From Sulfopaludibacter sp035551455 (GTDB lineage: Bacteria; Acidobacteriota; Terriglobia; Bryobacterales; Bryobacteraceae), in the NCBI GenBank assembly GCA_035551455.1, contig DASZMZ010000265.1, positions 1 to 8,876 of the forward strand: a DNA stretch of 8,876 nucleotides, written 5' to 3'. The position numbers and the translations under genes were made by a program. Positions 1-6,641 of this stretch are shown here, one piece after another (within the stretch, counting starts at the first letter, position 1; every line of letters begins with the position of its first letter). Below the pieces are notes generated by a model. That model saw only the letters and a list, made by a program, of their open reading frames with translations, did not search any database and was not told where the DNA came from.

Positions 1-60
1 ACCCCCGGCTCCTGGTGGCCCAAGGCCATCGAGCGCAAGCCCGGCGCGCTGAAAGGCTGA
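1..60 (+). CDS. C-terminal end of an unidentified protein (partial)
   Basis: The frame beginning at base 1 is open to a TGA at 58-60 and reads TPGSWWPKAIERKPGALKG. The Gly-Ser-Trp-Trp-Pro string resembles the motif near the C-terminus of class I polyhydroxyalkanoate synthases, but 19 residues cannot support an assignment and the sequence after the motif does not look typical. The start lies outside the window. A second frame is also open over most of these bases, so even the coding call is tentative. It is preferred because of the tryptophan-rich motif and the hairpin that follows the stop. Confidence 0.4.
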   Translation, partial: TPGSWWPKAIERKPGALKG

Positions 61-63
61 CGT

Positions 64-100
64 CGGTTGGCCCACAACGTGTGGCCTGCCGGGTATCTTT
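64..100 (+). terminator. possible weak hairpin terminator of the upstream gene
   Basis: The arms GGCCCACA (69-76) and TGTGGCC (80-86) pair over seven base pairs with one bulged C and a three-base ACG loop. CGG (64-66) and CCG (89-91) can extend the stem across a small internal loop. The following bases (ggtatcttta) are only moderately T-rich, so this is a weak intrinsic terminator at best. Its position just after the stop at 60 and before the hrcA promoter is right for one. Confidence 0.3.
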
Positions 101-124
101 ATCGGACCCATCAAAGATTCTTGA

Positions 125-154
125 TTGACCTCTTTACTTTCAGGCGGTTAGAAT
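125..154 (+). promoter_or_regulatory. sigma70-like promoter of hrcA
   Basis: TTGACC (125-130) matches the -35 consensus at five of six bases. TAGAAT (149-154) matches the -10 consensus at five of six, and the spacer is 18 bases. Transcription would start near 161, giving a leader of roughly 22 bases. The only purine-rich tract, AGGGGA (162-167), lies 16 bases before the ATG, which is far for a ribosome site. No CIRCE inverted repeat (TTAGCACTC-N9-GAGTGCTAA) is visible here, so autoregulation by HrcA is not supported by the sequence. Confidence 0.6.
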
Positions 155-183
155 CGTTTGTAGGGGACTTGTAATTCTACTCC

Positions 184-1221
184 ATGAGAACGGACGCGCC
201 GCTCCAGATCAGGCACCAGGAGATTCTCACCTCCATTGTGCGCGCCTACATCGAAACGGGCGAGCCGGTTGGCTCGCGCACGCTTTCCAAGCGCCGCAAT
301 AGTGAGTTGAGTCCGGCATCCATCCGCAATGTGATGGCGGATCTTGCCGACGAAGGTTTTCTTTCGCAGCCGCACACTTCGGCGGGAAGAATCCCCACGG
401 AGAAAGCATTCCGGTTCTACGTCCGTTCGCTGACCGCCAGCCGCATCGCGCCGCTCGAAGCCGAACGCATGCGATCGGAATTCAGCGGACTGCACACGAT
501 CGGCGCCCGCGTGGAGCGCTCCAGTTTTCTGCTGATGGAGTTGACCCGCAACGTAGGGATCGCGGCCGCCATTCCGGCGCTTGGTCAGGAATTGGATCAG
601 ATCGAACTGGTGCCGCTGGCCGAAAATCGCGTCCTCATCATCCTGGTGACGCGGGACCGCATGGTGCGCAATCGCGTCGTCGTTTTGGACGAGCCTACCC
701 CCGCCGACGAGCTGCTGAATATCCGCAACTACGTCAATCGCAATTTCGCGGGATGGCGCCTCGGCGACGCCCGCCGCGAACTGCTCCGCCGCATGCTGGA
801 AGAGCGGGCTCTCTACGACGCCGTGATGCGAAAGCTCCAGGTCCTGTATCAGAAGGGGCTGCTGGAAATCGATACGTCCCCCGAAGTCCACATGGAAGGC
901 GCTTCCAATCTGCTGGGGCTGGACCTTCACCTCACGCGCGAAAAAATGCGCGAACTGCTGCGCGCGCTGGAAGAAAAGAAGCGGCTCATCGAATTGCTGG
1001 ATCGCTTCCTGGAACAGCCTGCGGGCGAGTTGGCCGTACACGTGGGCCTCGAAGATGCGCATCCCGCTATGAAGGACCTGGCCCTCATCGGCATGAACGT
1101 GCAAATGGCCAGCGGACTCCCTGCGAAGGTCGCCGTGCTCGGCCCCATGCGCATGCATTATGAACGAGTCATGGCCGCCGTCCTACAGACCAGCCGGGCG
1201 CTCGCCAACGCTCAGTTCTAA
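184..1221 (+). CDS. hrcA: heat-inducible transcription repressor HrcA
   Basis: HrcA is the repressor of class I heat-shock genes. In characterised bacteria it binds CIRCE operators upstream of groESL and dnaK and is kept active by the GroE chaperonin. The 345-residue product has the usual family length. The N-terminal winged-helix domain shows the hallmark TGEPVGSRTLSKR (residues 25-37) and a long conserved block at 43-72 (SPASIRNVM, then HTSAGRIPT). A GAF-like and dimerisation region follows, and the C-terminus carries the typical VLGPMRMHYERV. The ATG at 184 is the only sensible start, because an in-frame TAA lies at 172-174. In many bacteria hrcA precedes grpE-dnaK-dnaJ. Here it stands alone behind its own promoter and converges on the sua5-type gene 24 bases away. 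The family call is secure. Confidence 0.97.
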   Translation: MRTDAPLQIRHQEILTSIVRAYIETGEPVGSRTLSKRRNSELSPASIRNVMADLADEGFLSQPHTSAGRIPTEKAFRFYVRSLTASRIAPLEAERMRSEFSGLHTIGARVERSSFLLMELTRNVGIAAAIPALGQELDQIELVPLAENRVLIILVTRDRMVRNRVVVLDEPTPADELLNIRNYVNRNFAGWRLGDARRELLRRMLEERALYDAVMRKLQVLYQKGLLEIDTSPEVHMEGASNLLGLDLHLTREKMRELLRALEEKKRLIELLDRFLEQPAGELAVHVGLEDAHPAMKDLALIGMNVQMASGLPAKVAVLGPMRMHYERVMAAVLQTSRALANAQF

Positions 1222-1245
1222 CACTTTCAGCCACCCGACCCGGGA

Positions 1246-2127
1246 TCAGGCCGCCGCGCGGCGTAAGCGATCCAACACGCCCTGCCATTCGGGTTGATCC
1301 GGCGGCATTTCGACGGCGATCCAGGCCGGCCGCTCAGCGTCCAACCGGTGCAGCGTCCCGTACAGCGCCGCGGCGTATTGCAGCGGATCGGCCGGCATTT
1401 CAATGCCCAGGCGCAGCATCACGCCGCTACCCACGGGGAGCGTGTCTCCCGGCGTCCACAGATACAGCGGAGATTGCGGCCGGTAATGGCGCGCGTGCAT
1501 TCCCGGCGAGGCGTGGCCGCCCTCTCCCGCGCTCGTCACAATCTCAATGGGACCCACCACCGCTTCCAGGTCCCGCAGCGGAATCACTCCCGGACGGAGC
1601 AACTCCGCCGGACCCGCCAGTGAGAGCACCGTCGATTCGATACCCACTCGCGCCGGCCCGCCATCCACAACATAATCCGCCAGGTCGAACGGCACATGGC
1701 CCGCGGCCGTGGGAGAAAGCTCCGTGAATCGATTGGCGCTCGGCGCCGCCACAGGCACGCCCGCCGCGCGAATCAATTCGAGCGCCAGGGGATGCGCCGG
1801 CATGCGCAGTCCCACGGTGGCCAGTCCCGCCGTGACGATATCCGGAATGCTCGGCTGCTTGGGCACCACCAGGGTCAGCGGACCGGGCCAGAAGCGCCGC
1901 GCCAAAGCCTCGGCCGCCGCGGACCATTCCAGAGCCAGTTCGCGCGCCTGCTCAATCGACGCCACGTGGACGATCAGAGGACTCGAACGCGGACGCCGCT
2001 TGGCCTGGAAGATGCGCGCCACCGCCTCGGCGTCCAACGCGTTCGCGCCCAAGCCGTATACCGTTTCCGTGGGGAACGCCACCAGCTTCCCCTCGCGAAT
2101 CAGCGCAGCCGCGTGCTCTATGCTCAC
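1246..2127 (-). CDS. ywlC: threonylcarbamoyl-AMP synthase, Sua5/YwlC type
   Basis: This enzyme makes L-threonylcarbamoyladenylate from threonine, bicarbonate and ATP. This is the first step of t6A37 formation in tRNAs that read ANN codons. TsaD with TsaB and TsaE then transfers the group. The YrdC-fold domain shows VAFPTETVYGLGANAL (residues 16-31), KRRPRSSPLIVHV (43-55) and VAAPSANR (126-133). The linker SPGMHARHYRP (207-217) marks the two-domain Sua5 type rather than the short TsaC/YrdC form. At 293 residues the C-terminal domain is shorter than in B. subtilis YwlC. I choose the GTG at 2127 as start: it overlaps the prfB stop as GTGA, implying translational coupling, with AAGGA about 12 bases upstream. 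A further in-frame GTG at 2178 would add 17 basic residues unlike the family. Confidence 0.93.
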   Translation of the reverse strand: MSIEHAAALIREGKLVAFPTETVYGLGANALDAEAVARIFQAKRRPRSSPLIVHVASIEQARELALEWSAAAEALARRFWPGPLTLVVPKQPSIPDIVTAGLATVGLRMPAHPLALELIRAAGVPVAAPSANRFTELSPTAAGHVPFDLADYVVDGGPARVGIESTVLSLAGPAELLRPGVIPLRDLEAVVGPIEIVTSAGEGGHASPGMHARHYRPQSPLYLWTPGDTLPVGSGVMLRLGIEMPADPLQYAAALYGTLHRLDAERPAWIAVEMPPDQPEWQGVLDRLRRAAA

Positions 2128-3258
2128 TCCGGCAAATCGTCCTTCGCGTCGCCGGCGATTTTGCCCGTCTTGCGCCACACCAGCCAGGCGTGGATCAATG
2201 GTTCCAAATCGCCTTCCAGCACGCGATCCACATCGCCCAGCGCCAGTTTGCTGCGCAGGTCTTTCACCAGACGATACGGCGCCAGCACGTAGTTGCGAAT
2301 CTGGCTGCCGAAATTGATCTCCAGCTTGGAGTCTTCCGTCTTGCGCGTCTCCTCGCGCTTCTTCTCCAACTCGTGCTCGTACAGCCGCGCTCGCAATTGC
2401 TTCATCGCGCTATCGCGATTCTTGTGCTGCGACCGCTCATTCTGGCACTGCACCACGATGTTGGTCGGGTAGTGCGTGATGCGCACCGCCGAATCCGTCA
2501 TGTTGACGTGCTGTCCGCCGGCGCCCGACGCGCGGAACGTGTCGATGCGCAAGTCTTCCAGCTTGATGTCGATCTTGATCTCGTCGTCCACCATCGGATA
2601 GACGAACACCGAAGCGAACGACGTATGCCGCCGCGCGTTGGCGTCGAACGGAGAGATGCGGACCAGACGGTGCACGCCGATTTCCGATTGCAGCATGCCG
2701 TACGCATTCTCGCCGTTCACCTCGAACGTCACCGATTTGATGCCCGCGCCTTCACCCTCCAGACGATCCGTAATCACCGTCGGAAAGCCCTGCCGCTCGG
2801 CCCATCGCAGGTACATGCGCAGCAGCATCTCGGCCCAATCCTGGCTCTCCGTGCCGCCGGCCCCGGGATGAATCGTGACGATGGCGCTGCGTGCGGCATT
2901 GTCCCCGGAGAGCAGCATCTGCGTCTCCAGCCGGTCCAGCAGTTCGCCGTACACCTTCAGGTCGCGGTCGATATCGCCGCCGACGCTCTCACCCTCGCGG
3001 CCCAGTTCGAACAGCGTGTCCAGATCGTCCGTCATCGCGCGGATGCGCTCGTCGTGCCCGATGAATTCCTCCAGGCGCTTACGCTCCTGCATCACCTTCT
3101 GGCTCTTCTCCGGCTGATTCCAGAAGTCGGGCGCCGAGATCTGCTGTTCTGTTTGGGCTAATTTCAGCTTCTGCGCGGGTGCGTCAAAGATACCTCCGCA
3201 CGGCCAGTGCCTGGTCGCGGAGAGGCTGATATGCGCGTTCTAGTTCTTCCAATGTCAT
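2124..3258 (-). CDS. prfB: peptide chain release factor 2 (needs +1 frameshift)
   Basis: RF2 recognises UGA and UAA in the ribosomal A site and triggers peptidyl-tRNA hydrolysis. The codon-recognition SPF tripeptide (residues 202-204) and the catalytic GGQ in SGAGGQHVN (GGQ 247-249) sit almost exactly where E. coli RF2 has them. Translation starts at ATG 3258-3256 and runs 24 codons (MTLEELERAYQPLRDQ to RRYL). It then meets TGA at 3186-3184 and must shift +1 to continue DAPAQKLKLAQTEQQ through to the TGA at 2126-2124, giving 377 residues. Starting only at the first methionine after the shift (3095) would remove over 50 residues, including the conserved PDFWN segment. The gene begins 8 bases after the phosphoesterase stop and ends overlapping the synthase start, so it is the middle gene of a three-gene operon. 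Its own ribosome site is weak. Confidence 0.97.
3183..3197 (-). promoter_or_regulatory. programmed +1 frameshift signal of prfB
   Basis: On the coding strand the site reads GGAGG TAT CTT TGA C. It comprises an internal Shine-Dalgarno-like GGAGG (3197-3193), the slippery CTT codon (3189-3187), the in-frame stop TGA (3186-3184) and a following C (3183). This has the same layout as the E. coli prfB site. When RF2 is scarce the ribosome pauses at UGA and slips from CUU to UUU, so RF2 controls its own synthesis. The downstream frame is in register with the rest of RF2, which rules out a random stop. Confidence 0.95.
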
Positions 3259-3266
3259 GGCGGGGT

Positions 3267-3863
3267 TCAATCCAATTCTAACAAATACCCGGCTTTTCCA
3301 ACGTTCTGCGCGCGCGTCGAGCCCATCTGCTCCACCACTCCTTCGGCTTCATGAATGTGGCCGCAGAAAAAGTAGACGGGCTGCTTCCGCTCCACAAACT
3401 CGCGCACCGCTCGCGATCCGGCATGCAGCCCCGGCCGGATCTGGTCCAGCTTCGTACCGTACGGCGGCGCGTGACAGATCAGCACCAGCTGCTCCAACGT
3501 GTCGAATGGCTTCAGCCGCTCCGCCATCTGCGGCTCGGAGTATTCGCCCGGCGTGTTGAAAGGCGTAGGACTGGAATACCCGAGCCCCGCGACGTTCCAC
3601 CGGCCCACCGCGAAGTGCTGTTCGTGGAAATTGTGCAGCCCGTTTTGGTCGCACATCTCCGCCACCTGCGACGCCGATTCGTGATTGCCGGGTAGCACCC
3701 AAACCTTCTCGCCGCGCGTCTTCAGCACCTCACCGCAGCCCCGCATGCCTTTGGCCCAGGTCACCTGGTCGCCGGCCGCAATATAGTAGTCGGCCTCCAT
3801 GGCAAGCAACTGCTCCAGTCGCTTCCAATCGCCGTGAATGTCCGAAAAAATCAGCAGTTTCAA
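3267..3863 (-). CDS. calcineurin-like metallophosphoesterase
   Basis: This is a 198-residue single-domain phosphoesterase with all the metal-binding motifs of the family in order: SDIHGDW (D8, H10), AAGDQ (D32), PGNHES (N60, H61), ICHAPP (H131) and CGHIHE (H169, H171). Such enzymes bind two metal ions and cleave phosphomonoesters or diesters, and the substrate cannot be told from sequence. There is no signal peptide or membrane segment, so it is cytoplasmic. The start is TTG at 3863-3861, because TGA lies immediately before it in frame (3866-3864) and the core strand KLLIFSDIHG begins at once. ATG CAG precede that TGA in the same frame, which is odd. It is the first gene of the group ahead of prfB, 8 bases away, which suggests cotranscription but not a translation role. 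Confidence 0.9.
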   Translation of the reverse strand: MKLLIFSDIHGDWKRLEQLLAMEADYYIAAGDQVTWAKGMRGCGEVLKTRGEKVWVLPGNHESASQVAEMCDQNGLHNFHEQHFAVGRWNVAGLGYSSPTPFNTPGEYSEPQMAERLKPFDTLEQLVLICHAPPYGTKLDQIRPGLHAGSRAVREFVERKQPVYFFCGHIHEAEGVVEQMGSTRAQNVGKAGYLLELD

Positions 3864-3994
3864 TCACTGCATGGTATCGCAAACCCGAGTTATCCTCAGC
3901 GCCTCGGCCGCCAATCGAGAACTATCGTACGCTGTCGCGCCGGCCCTGCCTTCTTCTCTGCAACATCACCGCCGCTCCTCTCGTCAAATCTACC
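3864..3994. other. divergent intergenic region
   Basis: These 131 bases lie between the divergent phosphoesterase and the 491-residue protein gene, so they should hold two promoters. I see no convincing -35/-10 pair on either strand, no strong inverted repeat and no riboswitch-like structure. On the minus strand the best A/T-rich element is GGATAACTC, about 20 bases before the ATG at 3872, and no good -35 goes with it. An in-frame extension upstream of the plus-strand GTG stays open across this region but offers no ATG, GTG or TTG. Confidence 0.5.
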
Positions 3995-5470
3995 GTGAGG
4001 CCGCACCCTCAAGCCGACTTTCAAGCGCTGCTCGACCGCATGCGCCGCCGCCTTTACCCCGAAACCATGCCGGTCCTCGCATCCTATTGGCTGAAGACCG
4101 TTTATGCCGCCGCTCACGACCGCGCCTGGTGGAAGGAACTGGATCACCTCCTCCAGCAGGCCCTCGCCGAACCGGAATGGAACGTACCTTCGAGCACTGC
4201 GCTCACCGAGATCCAGACTTGGATTCAGCAGTCGCACATCGTATCTGGAAAGGCGCCGCACCCCCTGCCCCCGCGCATTGAGCCGCGCCGAGCGAATTTC
4301 GCCGCCGATCGTCTGGCACCCTATTTACGCCGACTCTTCAACGAGTGGCTCCCCGCCGAAATTGCCTCCCTCCTGGTGGAGGAAAGCGACCCCTCCATCC
4401 CCGTTCTCGCCGTCGGCAAATCCCTGGAGCGCCTGCTGATCCGCGAACGCCTCTCGTCGCAGACCCTCGAAATGCTGCTGCAGCCAGGACTGCTTTCGCC
4501 GCGCGACGTCTACCCCGCCGAAGCCGAGATGTTCGTCGACATCGTGCTCGCGTTGCTCGGCCGCACCGACGCCCCGCAGCTACCCGTCCTGCCGGCCATT
4601 CTCCTGCCCGCGCCCCCCGGCTCGACTCTTCCCGCCGATTTCGCCAACGCCCTACGCCATGCCGCCCTCGTGCCCGGTCCGGAAGGCGAACAGGTGCAAG
4701 TTCCCATTCACCCCGCGCAGGCGCGCCAGATTCTGGAGACGGAGCCCGTCCACATCGCCTCCCTCATCGTGACCCTGGACGGCCGCTGCTGGGAGTCGGA
4801 TAGCCTGCAGAGCGGCGAACAGAATTGGCTGGTCTACAAGCCCGCGGCGCGTCTGCGACTCGACTATTCGGCGGACCACGCCAAACTCAGGCTGCCCTGG
4901 CCCGACACTCAAATCAACTGGCAAGGTACTGCGCGATTTCCCGAGGGCTTCGAGATTTTCGGCCGCCAGTGGCGCGCCACCAGTTGGGAGACCGATGACG
5001 TGCGTACCTGGCTCAATCTGGTGTTTCTGCGCGTCTTGCCTGCCGAGGAAGTGCAGCCCGCCGCGGAAGCCGCCCTCCGCCGCTCGCATCCCGCCTCTGT
5101 CGATATGGCATGGGCCGCCTTGGAGAACGCGCTCGTCGATTCGCTCACCCAAAAGAGCTGCCAGCCTGTCGAACAGTTGCACCGGTCCGAGTTCATCCCG
5201 CTCGGCCGCTCGATTCTCGGTCTCATTGAAACCATGCCGGATCGCCGCCTGCCGAGTCGCCAGACACTGGAGACCCATCTGGCTTCCATTCGCTATCTCC
5301 AATCCCAGGTCTCCGCGGAGTATGGCCGCGTCCCCTGGCGAATTCTGCCCGCGCCCGTGCAGGCAACTCTGCTGCGCACCCGTTCGGATGTCGCCATGGT
5401 GGAATTGCTGACCCAGGTCTTCGATGGATTCCCGGTCGCCCCCGCAGCCGCGCCGTCGCAAGCCGCCTGA
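3995..5470 (+). CDS. hypothetical protein upstream of pilT
   Basis: I do not recognise this 491-residue protein. It has no signal peptide and no clear membrane segment, so it is probably cytoplasmic. Its visible make-up is: a predicted helical N-terminus with tryptophan pairs (WWKELDHLLQQ near residue 45); a helical stretch at about 100-190 (RLAPYLRRLFNEWLP, SLERLLIRERL); a proline-rich linker near 195-215 (PVLPAILLPAPPGS); a mixed, probably beta-rich region at about 235-345 (IASLIVTLDGRCWE, NWLVYKPAARLRLDY, FEIFGRQWRATSWE); and a helical C-terminus ending in an Ala/Pro tail. The start is GTG at 3995 with no clear ribosome site. ATG codons a little further in are alternatives. Codon use matches its neighbours and the frame is long and unbroken, so it is a real gene. 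The 16-base gap to pilT suggests a shared transcript, and a pilus-linked role is only a guess. Confidence 0.85.
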   Translation: MRPHPQADFQALLDRMRRRLYPETMPVLASYWLKTVYAAAHDRAWWKELDHLLQQALAEPEWNVPSSTALTEIQTWIQQSHIVSGKAPHPLPPRIEPRRANFAADRLAPYLRRLFNEWLPAEIASLLVEESDPSIPVLAVGKSLERLLIRERLSSQTLEMLLQPGLLSPRDVYPAEAEMFVDIVLALLGRTDAPQLPVLPAILLPAPPGSTLPADFANALRHAALVPGPEGEQVQVPIHPAQARQILETEPVHIASLIVTLDGRCWESDSLQSGEQNWLVYKPAARLRLDYSADHAKLRLPWPDTQINWQGTARFPEGFEIFGRQWRATSWETDDVRTWLNLVFLRVLPAEEVQPAAEAALRRSHPASVDMAWAALENALVDSLTQKSCQPVEQLHRSEFIPLGRSILGLIETMPDRRLPSRQTLETHLASIRYLQSQVSAEYGRVPWRILPAPVQATLLRTRSDVAMVELLTQVFDGFPVAPAAAPSQAA

Positions 5471-5486
5471 ACGCTACCATAGAGAA

Positions 5487-6641
5487 ATGGGCGAGTACGA
5501 TTCCGAACTTTCCAAAATAGTCGCCGAGTTGAACCGCGCGGCCCCCAGCCAGCAGCGCGCCACCGCCATTCACACCCCGGCCTCCACCGCATCGCTCGAT
5601 CAACTGTTAGCTTTCGCCGTCAAGAGCGGGGCTTCCGACGTCCTGCTGGTGGTGGGCGCCGCTCCCGTCCTCCGCGTCTATGGTGTGCTCACCTCCACTT
5701 CGCGCGCCCCGCTCGAAGCCGAAGAAGTCCGCAACCTCGTGCTGCCCCTCCTGGACGATCCGCAACTCGAGGAACTCCACAAGCGCAAATCGGTGGACCT
5801 CAGCTTCATGCGCGAAAACCTCGGCCGCTTCCGCGTCAATATCCACTATCAGCGCGGCACGCTCGCGGCCAGCATTCGCCTGCTGCCTTCGCGCATCCCG
5901 TCCCTCGAATCGCTGCACCTCCCGCCCAGCCTCGCCAAACTGGCCGACTCCCGGCAGGGACTCGTACTGGTCACCGGACCCACCGGCTGCGGTAAGAGCT
6001 CCACGCTCGCCGCCCTCATCGATATCATCAACGGCAAGTATCAGAAGCACGTCGTGACTATCGAAGACCCGGTGGAATACCAGCATACGAATCGCAAGTG
6101 CATCATCGAGCAGATCGAAGTCGGCCGCGACACACCGGATTTCGCCATCACCCTGCGCAGCCTCATGCGCCAGACTCCCGACGTCATCCTGGTCGGCGAA
6201 ATGCGCGACGCCGAAACCATGGCCACCGCCCTCACCGCCGCCGAAACCGGCCATCTGGTGCTCTCCACTCTGCACACCAACGACGCCATACAGGCCACGG
6301 CCCGCATTCTGGATTCCTTCCCCGCAACCAATCAGGGACAGATGCGCCAGCAACTCTCGCTCGCCTTGCTCGCCATCATCGCCCAGCAACTGGTGCCCGG
6401 ACTCGACGGCGTTTCCCGCTGGCCGGCCACCGAAGTCATGATCGCCACCGACTCCGTCCGCGCGCTCGTCCGCAAAGGCGACGACCATCAGCTCCGCTCG
6501 CAGATTTCCGTGGGCAGAAGCGAAGGCATGATGACCATGGAGCAGTCGCTGGCCGACCTGGTCCGCACCAACCGGATTTCCCGCGATGCCGCGTACGCGC
6601 ACGGCTTCCGCACAGACGATCTCGCGCGCTACCTGCCATGA
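5487..6641 (+). CDS. pilT: PilT-like type IV pilus retraction ATPase
   Basis: PilT is a cytoplasmic hexameric ATPase that powers pilus retraction and twitching motility. The 384-residue product has Walker A GPTGCGKS (164-171), the Asp box TIEDPVEY (191-198), Walker B DVILVGEMRD (232-241) and the His box HLVLSTLHTND (256-266). Its C-terminal SVGRSEGMMTMEQSLADLV (341-359) is characteristic of PilT/PilU, and the four-cysteine zinc site of PilB-type assembly ATPases is absent. The PAS-like N-domain begins near residue 37 after a non-conserved extension. It reads GASDVLLVVG where PilT normally has a SDLHL-type motif. I choose the ATG at 5487, preceded by AGAGA. An earlier in-frame ATG at 5424 lies inside the previous gene and adds an unlikely Arg/Pro-rich leader. 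No other pilus genes are in view. A PilU-like paralogue role is possible. Confidence 0.92.
   Translation: MGEYDSELSKIVAELNRAAPSQQRATAIHTPASTASLDQLLAFAVKSGASDVLLVVGAAPVLRVYGVLTSTSRAPLEAEEVRNLVLPLLDDPQLEELHKRKSVDLSFMRENLGRFRVNIHYQRGTLAASIRLLPSRIPSLESLHLPPSLAKLADSRQGLVLVTGPTGCGKSSTLAALIDIINGKYQKHVVTIEDPVEYQHTNRKCIIEQIEVGRDTPDFAITLRSLMRQTPDVILVGEMRDAETMATALTAAETGHLVLSTLHTNDAIQATARILDSFPATNQGQMRQQLSLALLAIIAQQLVPGLDGVSRWPATEVMIATDSVRALVRKGDDHQLRSQISVGRSEGMMTMEQSLADLVRTNRISRDAAYAHGFRTDDLARYLP

Noticed and set aside
111..124. Imperfect palindrome TCAAAGATTCTTGA just before the hrcA -35 box
   Set aside because: Only four outer base pairs match before a mismatch, and it does not resemble CIRCE, so it is not supported as an operator.
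148..1158. Long minus-strand open frame opposite hrcA
   Set aside because: hrcA on the plus strand is unmistakable. The reverse frame gives a His/Gln-rich protein of no recognisable family, as GC-rich genes often do.
1252..1263. Perfect 12-base palindrome CGCCGCGCGGCG near the hrcA/synthase convergence
   Set aside because: It lies within the last codons of the synthase (Arg/Ala codons), has no T-tract on either side and is expected by chance in GC-rich coding DNA, so it is not called a terminator.
2190..3161. Long plus-strand open frame opposite prfB
   Set aside because: It lies wholly over RF2 coding sequence and has low-complexity composition with no family motif.
4652..5461. Minus-strand open frame opposite the unknown 491-residue gene
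   Set aside because: The plus-strand frame is longer, has more natural composition and is spaced like an operon gene ahead of pilT. The reverse frame has no motif. This was checked because the plus-strand gene is itself unrecognised.
5424..5486. Earlier ATG for pilT
   Set aside because: It lies inside the preceding gene and would add a 21-residue Arg/Pro leader. ATG 5487 has a purine-rich upstream sequence and fits the intergenic gap.
5607..6602. Minus-strand open frame opposite pilT
   Set aside because: It is antisense to complete Walker, Asp and His box motifs of PilT, and its composition is a GC-driven artefact.
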